A stretch of DNA of 64,000 nt from CAITSH01 sp025356665 (GTDB lineage Bacteria; Pseudomonadota; Gammaproteobacteria; Burkholderiales; SG8-39): assembly GCA_025356665.1 (NCBI GenBank), contig JANXRV010000133.1:1-64000 (forward strand), in the 5' to 3' direction. A model generated the notes under the pieces. It was not told where the DNA came from. It was given only the letters and a program-made list of their open reading frames with translations, and searched no databases. Positions 42,493 to 51,118 of the stretch are shown piece after piece; positions within the stretch are counted from its first letter, which is position 1; each line of letters starts with the position of its first letter. Both the position numbers and the translations under genes were made by a program.

Positions 42493-44673
42493 GTGAACGC
42501 GCTCACCCCCGACTTCCGGCAACATCTCGCGGGCTACCTCAAGCCGGCCGATATCGGCCGTATCGAAGAGGCCTACCAGTTCAGTGACGCCGCCCATCAA
42601 GGGCAGCAGCGCGCCAGCGGCGAACCGTATATTTCACATCCGCTGGCGGTGGCGGAAATCCTCGCCGACTGGCAGCTCGATGCACAGGCGTTGATGGCGG
42701 CCTTGTTGCACGACGTGGTCGAGGACACCGCGGTCTCCACCGCGGACATTGGCACGCGTTTTGGCAAATCGGTCGCCGAGCTTGTCGATGGCGTTTCCAA
42801 GCTCGATCGCATCGAGTTCCAGTCCCAGGCCGACGCGCAGGCGGAGAATTTCCGCAAGATGCTGCTGGCCATGGCGCGCGATGTTCGCGTCATCCTGATC
42901 AAGCTGGCTGACCGCCTGCACAACATGCGCACCCTGGGCGCGGTGCCGCCGGCCAAGCGCCGCCGTGTCGCGCGCGAGACGCTGGAGATTTACGCGCCCA
43001 TCGCCAACCGCCTGGGCCTGGATGCGCTGTACCGCGAAATGCAGGAGCTCGCGTTCACGCATATTTATCCGCTGCGCTACCGTATCCTCGCCAAGGCGAC
43101 CAAGGCGGCGCGCGGCAACCGGCGCGAGGTGGTGAACAAAATCCTCGAGGCGATTCGCGCCCGCCTGCCCGAGACGGGGCTTGAGGCGCAGGTGTCGGGC
43201 CGCGAGAAGCACCTGTATTCGGTTTATAAGAAAATGACCGAGAAGCACCTGTCGTTTTCGCAGGTGCTCGATATCTACGGTTTTCGCGTCATCGTCAAGG
43301 ATGTGCCCTCGTGTTATCTCGCGCTGGGCGTGCTGCACGGCCTGTACAAACCGGTGCCGGGCAAGTTCAAGGACTACATCGCCATTCCCAAGGTGAACGG
43401 TTACCAGTCTTTGCACACCACGCTGATCGGCCCCTATGGCACGCCGGCGGAGGTGCAGATCCGCACGCGCGAGATGCACCATATCGCCGAGACCGGCGTG
43501 GCTTCGCACTGGCTTTACAAGACCGCCGACGGATCGCTGTCCGAGGTGCAGCAGCGCACGCACAAATGGCTGCAGTCCCTGCTCGATATCCAGAGCACCA
43601 GCGGCGATTCGGCCGAGTTTCTCGAGCATATCAAGGTCGATCTGTTCCCAGACGAGGTGTATGTCTTCACGCCCAAGGGTCGGATACTGTCGTTGCCGCG
43701 CAACGCCACCCCGGTGGACTTCGCCTATACGGTGCACACCGACGTGGGCAATCGCTGCGTCGCCGTCAAGATCAACCATGAGCTGGTGCCGCTGCGCACG
43801 GTGCTCAAGAACGGCGATCGCGTCGAGATCATCACCGCCAGCCACGCCCACCCCAACCCGTCCTGGCTGACCTACGTCAAGACCGGCAAGGCGCGCTCGC
43901 AGATACGCCATTTTCTCAAGACCATGCAGTCGGGCGAGTCGGCGACGCTGGGCGAGCGCCTGCTCAACCAGGCGCTGCGCGCGCTGGGCAGTTCGCTCGC
44001 CGAGGTGACCGTGGAGCGCTGGGACAAGATGCTGCGCGACTCCAGCGCCAAATCGCGCAAGGAGGTGCTGGGGGATATCGGCCTGGGCAAGCGCCTGCCG
44101 GCGATTGTCGCGCGACGCCTGCTCGTGCTCTATGACCACCCGGTGGCGGAGGGCGCCAAAGGTGCCAATGGTGCCAAGGGTGCCAAGGGTGCCAAGGGCG
44201 CCAAGGGTGCCAAGGGCGCCAAGGTCGTGCATTCGATCACCATCCGCGGCACCGAGGGCATGGCGGTGCAGTTTGCCTCCTGCTGCAATCCGATTCCGGG
44301 CGACCCGATCATCGGCTTTATCAAGAAGGGCGAGGGTCTGGTCATCCACACCCATGATTGCAAGACCGCCATACGCTCGCGCAGCGACCCGGAAAAATGG
44401 ATAGACGTCGACTGGGACCCGGAAACCGACAAGCTGTTCGACGTGAACGTGCGCACCACCGTGCTGGACAAGCGCGGCGTGCTGGCCAAGATTGCGGCGG
44501 CGATCGCCGAGGCCGGCTGTAACATCGCCAACATTTCGGTTGAAGAGAGCAGCGACATGTACGCCACCAACCACTTCACGCTGCAGGTGTCGAGCCGCCA
44601 GCACCTCGCCCGCGTGATGCGTGCGCTGCGCTCGATTCCGGAGGTCGTGCGTATCGCCCGCGTCAAGGACTGA
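42493..44673 (+). CDS. spoT: Bifunctional (p)ppGpp synthetase/hydrolase
   Basis: A 726-residue Rel/SpoT protein. The hydrolase HD domain is intact (LLHDVVEDT), and the synthetase region YGFRVIVKDVPSCYLALGVLH and GYQSLHTTLIGPYG follows. TGS is at about residues 380-440, and an ACT domain lies at the C-terminus (VRTTVLDKRGVLAKIAAAIAEAGCNIANISVEE). Between TGS/helical and zinc-finger-like regions (FASCCNPIPGD) it carries a 24-residue Gly-Ala-Lys repeat at 554-577, encoded by an 8-unit 9-bp array. The GTG start at 42493 has weak upstream Shine-Dalgarno sequence. Confidence 0.95.
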   Translation: MNALTPDFRQHLAGYLKPADIGRIEEAYQFSDAAHQGQQRASGEPYISHPLAVAEILADWQLDAQALMAALLHDVVEDTAVSTADIGTRFGKSVAELVDGVSKLDRIEFQSQADAQAENFRKMLLAMARDVRVILIKLADRLHNMRTLGAVPPAKRRRVARETLEIYAPIANRLGLDALYREMQELAFTHIYPLRYRILAKATKAARGNRREVVNKILEAIRARLPETGLEAQVSGREKHLYSVYKKMTEKHLSFSQVLDIYGFRVIVKDVPSCYLALGVLHGLYKPVPGKFKDYIAIPKVNGYQSLHTTLIGPYGTPAEVQIRTREMHHIAETGVASHWLYKTADGSLSEVQQRTHKWLQSLLDIQSTSGDSAEFLEHIKVDLFPDEVYVFTPKGRILSLPRNATPVDFAYTVHTDVGNRCVAVKINHELVPLRTVLKNGDRVEIITASHAHPNPSWLTYVKTGKARSQIRHFLKTMQSGESATLGERLLNQALRALGSSLAEVTVERWDKMLRDSSAKSRKEVLGDIGLGKRLPAIVARRLLVLYDHPVAEGAKGANGAKGAKGAKGAKGAKGAKVVHSITIRGTEGMAVQFASCCNPIPGDPIIGFIKKGEGLVIHTHDCKTAIRSRSDPEKWIDVDWDPETDKLFDVNVRTTVLDKRGVLAKIAAAIAEAGCNIANISVEESSDMYATNHFTLQVSSRQHLARVMRALRSIPEVVRIARVKD
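44152..44223 (+). repeat. In-frame 9-bp array inside spoT (Gly-Ala-Lys)8
   Basis: Eight units GGTGCCAAG or GGCGCCAAG (first AAA, second AAT) encode GAK GAN and six GAK triplets at residues 554-577. The array is in perfect frame and ends before VVHSITIRG. Confidence 0.96.
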
Positions 44674-44675
44674 CC

Positions 44676-44714
44676 GGCTGGAAAGCCGCGCCAGACAAGG
44701 ATTTCCAGGCGATG
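44676..44714 (+). repeat. REP-like palindromic element, copy C
   Basis: CTGGAAAGCC (44678-44687) and GGATTTCCAG (44699-44708) with an 11-base spacer and GCGATG flank lie immediately after the spoT stop, in the 71-base gap before rdgB. It could act as the spoT mRNA 3' hairpin. Confidence 0.78.
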
Positions 44715-44744
44715 CCTGCCCATTAAAACATCGAGACCGCACTG

Positions 44745-45362
44745 ATGAAAGAACTCGTCCTCGCCTCAGGTAATGCCGGAAAAATCCGGGAATTCGAGGC
44801 CATGCTGGGGCCGCTTGGCTACACCGTGATTGCGCAGGGCGCGCTTGGCATCGCCGATGCGGAGGAGCCGTATGGCACCTTTGTCGAGAACGCCCTGGCC
44901 AAGGCGCGCCACGCCAGCCGCCTGTCGGGCAAGCCGGCGCTTGCCGATGACTCGGGCATTTGCGTGCGCGCGCTCGGCGGTGCACCCGGCGTGCATTCAG
45001 CGCGTTACGCCGGTGAAGCGCCATCGGGCGGGCCGACCGGGCGCGAGGCCAATGACGCGCGCAACAACCGCAAGCTTCTTGCCGCGCTCGGCGGTGTCGC
45101 GGATAAAAGCGCACATTATTTCGCCGTCATCGTGCTGTTGCGCCACGCCGATGATCCGGAGCCGCTGATCGCCGAAGGGCGCTGGCAGGGCTGCATCGTC
45201 GAAGCACCGCGCGGCGAAAACGGCTTTGGTTACGACCCGTATTTCCTGCTGCCCGAGCTGGGCAAGACCGCCGCGGAGCTCGATGCCGCGAACAAGAACG
45301 CCGTCAGCCATCGCGGCCGTGCATTGCAGCGCCTGCTGGCGCTGCTGCAAGAGGGCGCTTGA
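44745..45362 (+). CDS. rdgB: XTP/dITP diphosphatase (RdgB/HAM1)
   Basis: A 205-residue house-cleaning pyrophosphatase: LASGNAGKIREFEAML, FVENALAKARHASRLSGKPALADDSGICV and GFGYDPYFLLPELGKTAAEL are diagnostic. It hydrolyses non-canonical purine triphosphates. Its TGA overlaps the hemW ATG as TGATG, coupling the two. Confidence 0.97.
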   Translation: MKELVLASGNAGKIREFEAMLGPLGYTVIAQGALGIADAEEPYGTFVENALAKARHASRLSGKPALADDSGICVRALGGAPGVHSARYAGEAPSGGPTGREANDARNNRKLLAALGGVADKSAHYFAVIVLLRHADDPEPLIAEGRWQGCIVEAPRGENGFGYDPYFLLPELGKTAAELDAANKNAVSHRGRALQRLLALLQEGA

Positions 45363-46564
45363 TGTCCACCCCTGGCGGCGGCGCGCAGGTTTCGGTGTTG
45401 CGCGATCTTAGCGGCGCCCGCCTCGACAGCCTGCCGCCGCTCTCGCTGTATGTGCACATCCCCTGGTGCGTGCGCAAATGCCCCTACTGCGATTTCAATT
45501 CGCATGAGTCGAAGCAGGCCATTCCGGAAGAGGCCTACGTTGCGGCGCTGATAGCGGACCTCGAGGCCGCGCTGCCGCAGGTGTGGGGCCGGCGCGTGCA
45601 CAGCATTTTTTTTGGCGGCGGAACGCCCAGCCTGTTTTTGGCGCGCTCGATCGACGCGCTGCTGGCGGCGTTTCGCGCGCGCCTGCCGCTTGCGCCCGAT
45701 TGCGAGATCACCCTGGAGGCGAATCCGGGCACCTTCGAGTCGGATAAATTTCGCGATTACCGCGCGGCCGGCGTGAACCGCCTGTCCATCGGCATCCAGA
45801 GCTTCAATCCGCGCCACCTCAAGGCGCTGGGGCGTATTCACGATGACGCCGAGGCGCATCGCGCTGTCGAGATTGCGCACCGGCATTTTGACAATTTCAA
45901 CCTCGACCTGATGTACGCGCTGCCGCAACAGACGCCCGAGGAGTGCATGAGCGATGTGGGCATGGCGGTTGCCTGCGGCACGCAGCACTTGTCGCTATAC
46001 CACCTCACGCTCGAGCCCAACACGCCTTTTCACCGCACGCCACCCTCTTTGCCGGACGATGAAACGGCCGCGGCGATGCAGGAGGCGATCGAGGCGGCCC
46101 TGGCGGCGAGTGCTTACCGGCATTACGAAACATCGGCCTATGCCCGTGACGGCCACGAGAGCCGCCATAACCTTAACTACTGGCGCTTTGGCGATTACCT
46201 GGGCATAGGCGCCGGCGCCCACTCCAAGCTGTCGTTCTCTGATCGCATCATCCGGCAGATGCGCTGGAAGCATCCGCGCAGTTATCTCGAGCAGGCGGCC
46301 AAGGGCGCCTTCGTGCAGGAAGAAAACGTCGTCGGCCGCGCCGACCGTGTGTTTGAATTCATGATGAACGCGCTGCGCCTGACCGGCGGTTTCGCCGTTG
46401 ACGATTTTGTCACGCGCACCGGCTTGCCGCTTGCCGCCGCGGAGCGCGCCCTGGGCGAGGCCGAGGCACGCGGCCTGATCCGGCGCGACGCCCTGCGCAT
46501 TGCGCCAACCGAACTGGGGCAGCGTTTTCTCAATGATTTGTTGGGTTTATTTTTACCGGAATAG
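45362..46564 (+). CDS. hemW: Radical SAM heme chaperone HemW
   Basis: A 400-residue radical-SAM protein. SLYVHIPWCVRKCPYCDFNSHE carries the cluster cysteines, followed by FFGGGTPSLF, ANPGTFESDKF and GVNRLSIGIQSF. HemW binds and transfers heme to respiratory enzymes; older annotations call it a coproporphyrinogen oxidase-like protein. ATG 45362 is preferred, coupled to the rdgB stop. Confidence 0.95.
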   Translation: MSTPGGGAQVSVLRDLSGARLDSLPPLSLYVHIPWCVRKCPYCDFNSHESKQAIPEEAYVAALIADLEAALPQVWGRRVHSIFFGGGTPSLFLARSIDALLAAFRARLPLAPDCEITLEANPGTFESDKFRDYRAAGVNRLSIGIQSFNPRHLKALGRIHDDAEAHRAVEIAHRHFDNFNLDLMYALPQQTPEECMSDVGMAVACGTQHLSLYHLTLEPNTPFHRTPPSLPDDETAAAMQEAIEAALAASAYRHYETSAYARDGHESRHNLNYWRFGDYLGIGAGAHSKLSFSDRIIRQMRWKHPRSYLEQAAKGAFVQEENVVGRADRVFEFMMNALRLTGGFAVDDFVTRTGLPLAAAERALGEAEARGLIRRDALRIAPTELGQRFLNDLLGLFLPE

Positions 46565-46597
46565 GCATGAGCTTGCATATCAAATCGTGCAAGTAAT

Positions 46598-46689
46598 GTC
46601 ATTGCGAGGAGCGAAGCGACGAAGCAATCTTGTGGCATCGGATTTTTTCCCCAAGCGCGACGAGATTGCTGCGCTGCGCTTGCAATGAC
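46598..46689. repeat. 92-bp element with GTCATTGCGAG-type terminal inverted repeats, copy 2
   Basis: GTCATTGCGAG at 46598-46608 and CTTGCAATGAC at 46679-46689 bound the element, with GAGCGAAGCGACGAAGCAATC on the left side. It lies between the convergent hemW and trmB genes and matches the design of the copy at 33801. Confidence 0.87.
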
Positions 46690-46705
46690 GCGAAGGTATC
46701 GCTGT

Positions 46706-47380
46706 TCAGCGTTTGTGAAAAACGATATCCCAGACGCCGTGACCGAGCTTGAGGCCGCGGCTTTCGAACTTGGTTTGCGGTCTTGCGTCCGGTCGCGGCG
46801 CGAAGCCCTCGGCGGTGTTTTTCAGCGCCGGCTCCGCCGACAAGACGGCGAGAATGTGTTCGGCATATTCCTGCCAGTCGGTTGCGGCGTGGACGTAGCC
46901 GCCGGTCTTGAGGCGTGAGGCGAGCAGCGCGGCCAGCGGCCCCTGGATCAGGCGGCGTTTGTGATGGCGTTTTTTCGGCCACGGGTCTGGGAAGAAAATG
47001 TGCACCCCGTCGAGCGACTGCGGCGCGATCATTTTCTCCAGCACTTCCACGGCGTCGTACTGGATGATGCGCACATTGGTGAGGTCCAGCTCGCCGATTT
47101 GCTTGAGCAGGCTGCCGACGCCGGGGGTGTGCACCTCGATGCCCAGATAATCGTTCTGCGGGTGGGCCTGCGCTATGGCCGCGGTGGTCTCGCCCATGCC
47201 AAAGCCGATTTCAATAATGTTCGGGGCGATGCGTCCAAACGCCGCGCCCAGATCGAGCGGCTCGGGCGCATACGGAATGCCGAACACCGGCAGCAGTGTT
47301 GCGTGCGCGCGCTGCTGCGCATTGGACAGCCGCCCCTGACGCAGCACGAAGCTGCGGATGCTGCGCCGCTCTTCAGTCAT
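46706..47380 (-). CDS. trmB: tRNA (guanine-N7-)-methyltransferase
   Basis: A 224-residue SAM-dependent enzyme making m7G46 in tRNA. EIGFGMGETTAAIAQAHPQNDYLGIEVHTPGVG, HIFFPDPWPKKRHHKRRLIQ and ATDWQEYAEHIL are diagnostic. It follows thiG by 6 bases on the minus strand. Confidence 0.97.
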   Translation of the reverse strand: MTEERRSIRSFVLRQGRLSNAQQRAHATLLPVFGIPYAPEPLDLGAAFGRIAPNIIEIGFGMGETTAAIAQAHPQNDYLGIEVHTPGVGSLLKQIGELDLTNVRIIQYDAVEVLEKMIAPQSLDGVHIFFPDPWPKKRHHKRRLIQGPLAALLASRLKTGGYVHAATDWQEYAEHILAVLSAEPALKNTAEGFAPRPDARPQTKFESRGLKLGHGVWDIVFHKR

Positions 47381-47386
47381 CGGGCC

Positions 47387-48187
47387 TTATGCGGTTTTGG
47401 GTGCGCCGGCTGCGATCATGCCCCCGACCGGGGAGCTGGGCACGGCCGAATAGAGCTTTCTTGGCATGCGTCCGGCGAGAAAGGCTTCGCGTCCGGCCTC
47501 AACGGCTTTTTTCATTGCCCCGGCCATCAGCACCGGGTCTTGTGCCTTGGCCACCGCGGTGTTCATCAGCACGGCATCGCAACCGAGTTCCATCGCAATG
47601 GCCGCATCCGAGGCGGTGCCGACGCCGGCGTCAACCACCACCGGCACCTTGGCCGCGTCGATGATCAACTGCAGGTTCCACGGGTTGAGAATACCCATGC
47701 CCGAGCCAATGAGTGAGGCGAGGGGCATGATGGCGACGCAGCCGATGTCCTCGAGTTGCCTGGCGATGATCGGGTCGTCGCTGGTGTAGACCATTACCTT
47801 GAAACCCTCGGCGACCAGTGTTTTGGCGGCGGCGATGGTCTCGATGACATTGGGGTAGAGGGTGTGCGGATCGCCCAGGACCTCGAGCTTGACGAGGTCG
47901 TGGCCGTCGAGCAGTTCGCGCGCCAGGCGCAGCGTGCGCACCGCGTCCTCGGCGTTGTAGCAGCCGGCGGTGTTGGGCAGGTAGGTGAACTTCGAGGGCG
48001 GCAACGCATCCAGGAGCGAGGGCTCGCCGGCGTTCTGGCCGATGTTGGTGCGGCGGATGGCGACGGTGACGATGTCCGCGCCGCTCGCTTCCACGGCGCG
48101 CCGCGTCTCGTCGAAATCCTTGTATTTGCCGGTGCCGATCAACAGGCGTGAGCGGTAGGTTTTTCCGGCCATGCTGAAGGTATGCAT
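47387..48187 (-). CDS. thiG: Thiazole synthase
   Basis: A 266-residue enzyme forming the thiazole ring of thiamine. RSRLLIGTGKYKDFDETRRAVEASGADIVTVAIRR, VKLEVLGDPHTLYPN with the Schiff-base lysine, and VPVVVDAGVGTASDAAIAMELGCDAVLMNTA are family blocks. Its ATG overlaps the thiS stop, so sulfur carrier and synthase are made together. Confidence 0.97.
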   Translation of the reverse strand: MHTFSMAGKTYRSRLLIGTGKYKDFDETRRAVEASGADIVTVAIRRTNIGQNAGEPSLLDALPPSKFTYLPNTAGCYNAEDAVRTLRLARELLDGHDLVKLEVLGDPHTLYPNVIETIAAAKTLVAEGFKVMVYTSDDPIIARQLEDIGCVAIMPLASLIGSGMGILNPWNLQLIIDAAKVPVVVDAGVGTASDAAIAMELGCDAVLMNTAVAKAQDPVLMAGAMKKAVEAGREAFLAGRMPRKLYSAVPSSPVGGMIAAGAPKTA

Positions 48188-48390
48188 CAGCCTCCCCCGA
48201 CCGCGACGACGATTTCAAGGTGATCGCCGTTGGCGAGGCGTGTGTCGGCGTAGCGGCTGCGCGGCACGATCTCGCCGTTGCGCTCAATGGCGACGCGTTT
48301 GCCGGCGAGGGCGAGTTCGTCGAGCAGCTCGGTCACGGCGAGGGCACGCCCGAACTGCCTGTTGTCGCCGTTAATGGTCACTTCCAGCAC
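48187..48390 (-). CDS. thiS: Sulfur carrier protein ThiS
   Basis: A 67-residue ubiquitin-like carrier ending in VVAVGGG, whose terminal Gly-Gly is adenylated and thiocarboxylated for thiazole synthesis. The GTG start at 48390 is supported by GGAGG about 6 bases upstream. A TATAAT (minus strand, 48460-48455) lies at a suitable distance. No TPP riboswitch is seen. Confidence 0.95.
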   Translation of the reverse strand: MLEVTINGDNRQFGRALAVTELLDELALAGKRVAIERNGEIVPRSRYADTRLANGDHLEIVVAVGGG

Positions 48391-48556
48391 GGTAAAGCCT
48401 CCACATCAATGGGCCAACGGCCACTGCGGGCCGCTGTTGCTTCCAACGGGCTCAATTATAGCCGCACCGCACGCGTCGGGCGGCTACGGCTATACTTGCC
48501 CGCGCTTTTGCACCAGCAGATGCAAGTGCCTGCGGTCTCATCAGGGAGGAAGCGGA

Positions 48557-48778
48557 ATGCTCAAAAGAATGATTTTCGCCGCAGTGTTGTTCGGCTTTGC
48601 GCTAATGGGCGCCGCCCACGCCCGGTCCTATCCGTCACAGCCGATACGGCTGGTGGTGCCGTGGCCGCCGGGCGGGGCAACCGACGTGATCGGCCGCTTA
48701 GAGGCGCAGGCCCTGACGCAGCGGCTCGGGCAACCTGTCCTGGTTGAGAACAAACCGGGCGCTGGCGGCCGCGCGTGA
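48557..48778 (+). pseudogene. Truncated Bug/TctC receptor
   Basis: A good signal peptide (MLKRMIFAAVLFGFALMGAAHA) and the family start SYPSQPIRLVVPWPPGGATDV, ENKPGAGG break off after 73 residues where about 320 are expected. The break coincides with the repeated sequence at 48770-48807. It has its own AGGGAGGAAG ribosome-binding site and is probably a dead gene. Confidence 0.88.
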
Positions 48779-48807
48779 AGAAAAAGGGGGTTTGAATTTC
48801 CTATACG
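48770..48807 (+). repeat. Shared junction sequence, copy 1
   Basis: CGCGCGTGAAGAAAAA, then a G run, then TTGAATTTCCTATACG. Nearly the same sequence recurs at 55720-55757. Both copies lie exactly where a gene is truncated, so this looks like the end or footprint of a mobile or recombinogenic element. Confidence 0.75.
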
Positions 48808-48810
48808 CAT

Positions 48811-48969
48811 GTCGCGCTTATCGAGCCCGTCGCGCAACAGGGTCAACGCGATGTTGCGGTTATCGAAATCGGTCTTGTCGCCAAGGTAGTCGTAGTTAAG
48901 ACGTTCCCGGAGCAGCGCAACGACGCGGGCTTGGGTTCGCTTTTCGATTTGGCCGACGGTGCTTATCAT
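48811..48969 (-). pseudogene. Type I restriction enzyme HsdR N-terminal fragment
   Basis: The minus strand encodes MISTVGQIEKRTQARVV, LNYDYLGDKTDFDNRN and LTLLRDGLDK, the typical first 50 residues of an HsdR subunit. The frame then runs into the junction repeat, so no nuclease or helicase domain is present. Its ATG overlaps the stop of the ATPase fragment by one base, preserving an original operon junction. Confidence 0.75.
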
Positions 48970-49154
48970 CAAGGCGCAAAATTTGGAATGGCACGCCGCA
49001 TGAACTCATCGAAAAGTGAAACCGTGAAGACCATGTCACCATGCGACGGGCTGTACACCATACCTTTCTTGATCAAGCGAGCGCGAACGGGGCCCGGCTT
49101 GCTGAAGTTTGCGCCCAGTTTTTCTGCGACGTCAGCCGTCGGGCGCGTGCCGCT
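48969..49154 (-). pseudogene. AAA ATPase-like C-terminal fragment
   Basis: About 60 codons encode TRPTADVAEKLG, GPVRARLIKKGMVYSPSHGD and VFTVSLFDEFMRRAIP, resembling the winged-helix C-terminus of AAA ATPases found near restriction systems. Everything upstream has been replaced by the enolase-superfamily gene starting at 49173. The family call is tentative. Confidence 0.55.
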
Positions 49155-49172
49155 CCGGCGGCTTGTGAGGAA

Positions 49173-50323
49173 ATGAGCCCGATCACAAGCGTAGAAGTCG
49201 GCCGGCGCGACTATGCGCTGGTCGGCGATTTCAAGTTTTTCAAGTCGGGCCTGCGGCCCACTGTGCTGGTGCGCCTGACCGACGCCGACGGCCGCCAGGG
49301 TTACGGGCAGGCGGTGCCTGTCGAGACCTGGACCTACGAGACGGTCGAATCGGTCGACAGCACGTTGCGCCTCTATCTCGCACCCGCGGTGCTTGGCGCC
49401 GATCCGTCCGACCTCGCTGCTGTGCACGCGCGCATGGAGGGCGTCATTCGCCCGTCGTTTTCTGTCGGCCAGCCGCTTGCCAAGGCCGCCATCGACCTGG
49501 CCTGCTACGACCTGTGGGGTAAGCAGGCCGGAAAGCCGGTGCGCGCGCTGCTCGGCAGTGCGACTTCTGGCGACGCCGGCCGTGCCGGCGATCCGACCGA
49601 AATCCGCCTGAGCTATACCATCAACACCACCAGCCTGGATCAGGCCGCACGCCTGCTCGAGCAGGGGCGCCAACTCGGTTACGGCAATTTCAATGTCAAG
49701 CTCGGGCCGCCGCAATCTCCGGCGTTTGACCTTGATCTGGTGCGGCTGGTTACCGCCTTCGCGCCGCAGGGGTTTCACTGGGGTGATGCCAATACCGGCT
49801 ACGCGCTTGACACCGCGCTGGCACAGGCGCCAAGGCTTGCCGACCTTGGGCTGGCGGCGCTGGAATCGCCCTTGCCACCGAACCGGATTCGCGACTACCA
49901 GCGCCTCAGGGGACAGGGCGCGCTGACTATCCTGATGGACGAGGGCATTGTGTCGCCGGTGGAAGCGGAGGAATTCGCGGCGCTGGGCATGCTCGACGGC
50001 ATCGCCATGAAAGTGCCCGTTGCGGCGGCCTGTGGCATGCCGCGCGCATAGTCGAGGGCATGCAACGCGATGGCCTGCGCTTGTTTGCCTCGGGGCTGAC
50101 CGACCCCGAACTGTCGCTGGCGGCGTCCGTGCATTTGTTTGCATGGGCGGGCCTCAAGCACCCGGCCGCGCTGAACGGACCGCAGTACCTGGCCGAACGC
50201 GGCACCGCCGACGCGGCTTTTCGCGCCGTTGGCGACCTGGTCGGTGTACCATCGGCTCCCGGCCTGGGAGTGACCCCCGACGCCATGGCCCTACAGACAC
50301 TCAAGCAGGCGGCTTGCATATGA
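49173..50323 (+). pseudogene. Mandelate racemase/muconate lactonizing enzyme-like gene with a frameshift
   Basis: Frame one encodes SVEVGRRDYALVGDFKFFKS through FNVKLGPP, WGDANTGYALD, ESPLPP and MDEGI up to GIAMKV, then stops at 50051. Shifting by one base near 50010 restores ARCGGLWHAARIVEGMQRDGLRLFASG and runs to TGA at 50323. A single missing G in GTGGCCCGT would explain it, giving about 383 residues, normal for the family. Metal ligands D, E and D are visible. The gene overlaps the ABC permease start. It may be intact in reality. Confidence 0.8.
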
Positions 50324-51090
50324 TGAATCGACTCTCGCCGCTGGCCGGCATTCTGATGTTTCTGGCGATCTGGGAGGCCGGGGTGTGGCTGTTCAATGTG
50401 CCGGCCTACCTGATGCCGCCGCCGACCGCGGTGGCAAAAATGTTCGTGCAGGAATTCTCCAAGCTGATGTTCCATGGCTGGGTGACCACCTACGAAATGC
50501 TGCTCGGCTACGTGCTCGCGGTCGCCATCGCCATGCCGTTGGCTATCGGCATCACCTCGTCGCACCGCTTCGACCGCTTCATCACGCCGCAGCTGCTGTT
50601 TTTCCAGGTGGTCCCCAAAGTGGCGATCGCACCGCTGTTCCTGGTCTGGTTCGGGGTCGGCACCACACCCAAGGTGCTGGTGGCGTTCCTTATCTCGTTT
50701 TTTCCTATCGTCATCGATGCCGCCGTGGGCTTGCGCTCGATGTCATCCGAAATGACCGACCTCGCGCGCTCGATGGGCGCGACGCGCTGGCAGTTGTTTG
50801 CTCGGTTTCGCCTGCCGACCAGCCTGCCTTACCTCTTTAGCGGCCTCAAGGTTGCGGCCACCCTGTCGGTGGCCGGTGCGGTGGTGGGCGAGTTCGTCGG
50901 CGCCGACAAAGGCCTGGGCTACCTGCTGCTGGTGACCAACTCCAACATGGAGACTGCGCTGATGTTCGCAACCATCGTGGCCCTGACCATCATCGGGCTG
51001 GTGTTCTTTTACCTGGTCGAGTTTCTTGAGGCATTCTTGATACCCTGGCATGTGACGCATCGCGTGCGCGAAGGGTCGGGAACGATGTAG
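50320..51090 (+). CDS. Nitrate/sulfonate/taurine-type ABC transporter permease
   Basis: A 256-residue membrane protein with about six helices, of the SsuC/TauC family. FFQVVPKVAIAPLFLVWFGVGTTPKVLVAFLISFFPI and the EAA-type loop MTDLARSMGATRWQLFARFRLPTSLPYLFSGLKVA are diagnostic. ATG 50320 or 50323 starts within the stop of the preceding gene. It belongs with the receptor and ATPase downstream. Confidence 0.93.
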   Translation: MMNRLSPLAGILMFLAIWEAGVWLFNVPAYLMPPPTAVAKMFVQEFSKLMFHGWVTTYEMLLGYVLAVAIAMPLAIGITSSHRFDRFITPQLLFFQVVPKVAIAPLFLVWFGVGTTPKVLVAFLISFFPIVIDAAVGLRSMSSEMTDLARSMGATRWQLFARFRLPTSLPYLFSGLKVAATLSVAGAVVGEFVGADKGLGYLLLVTNSNMETALMFATIVALTIIGLVFFYLVEFLEAFLIPWHVTHRVREGSGTM

Positions 51091-51118
51091 TGTGGCAATT
51101 TTACCCAAAGGAGGAAAT

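Noticed and set aside
42634..45114. Very long minus-strand open frame opposite spoT and rdgB
   Set aside because: It is antisense to clearly conserved genes in a GC-rich region, has low-complexity composition and no family resemblance.
48391..48556. TPP riboswitch upstream of thiS
   Set aside because: I looked for a thi-box (CTGAGA, ACCTGA-type cores) on the minus strand and saw none; only a TATAAT-like box is present.
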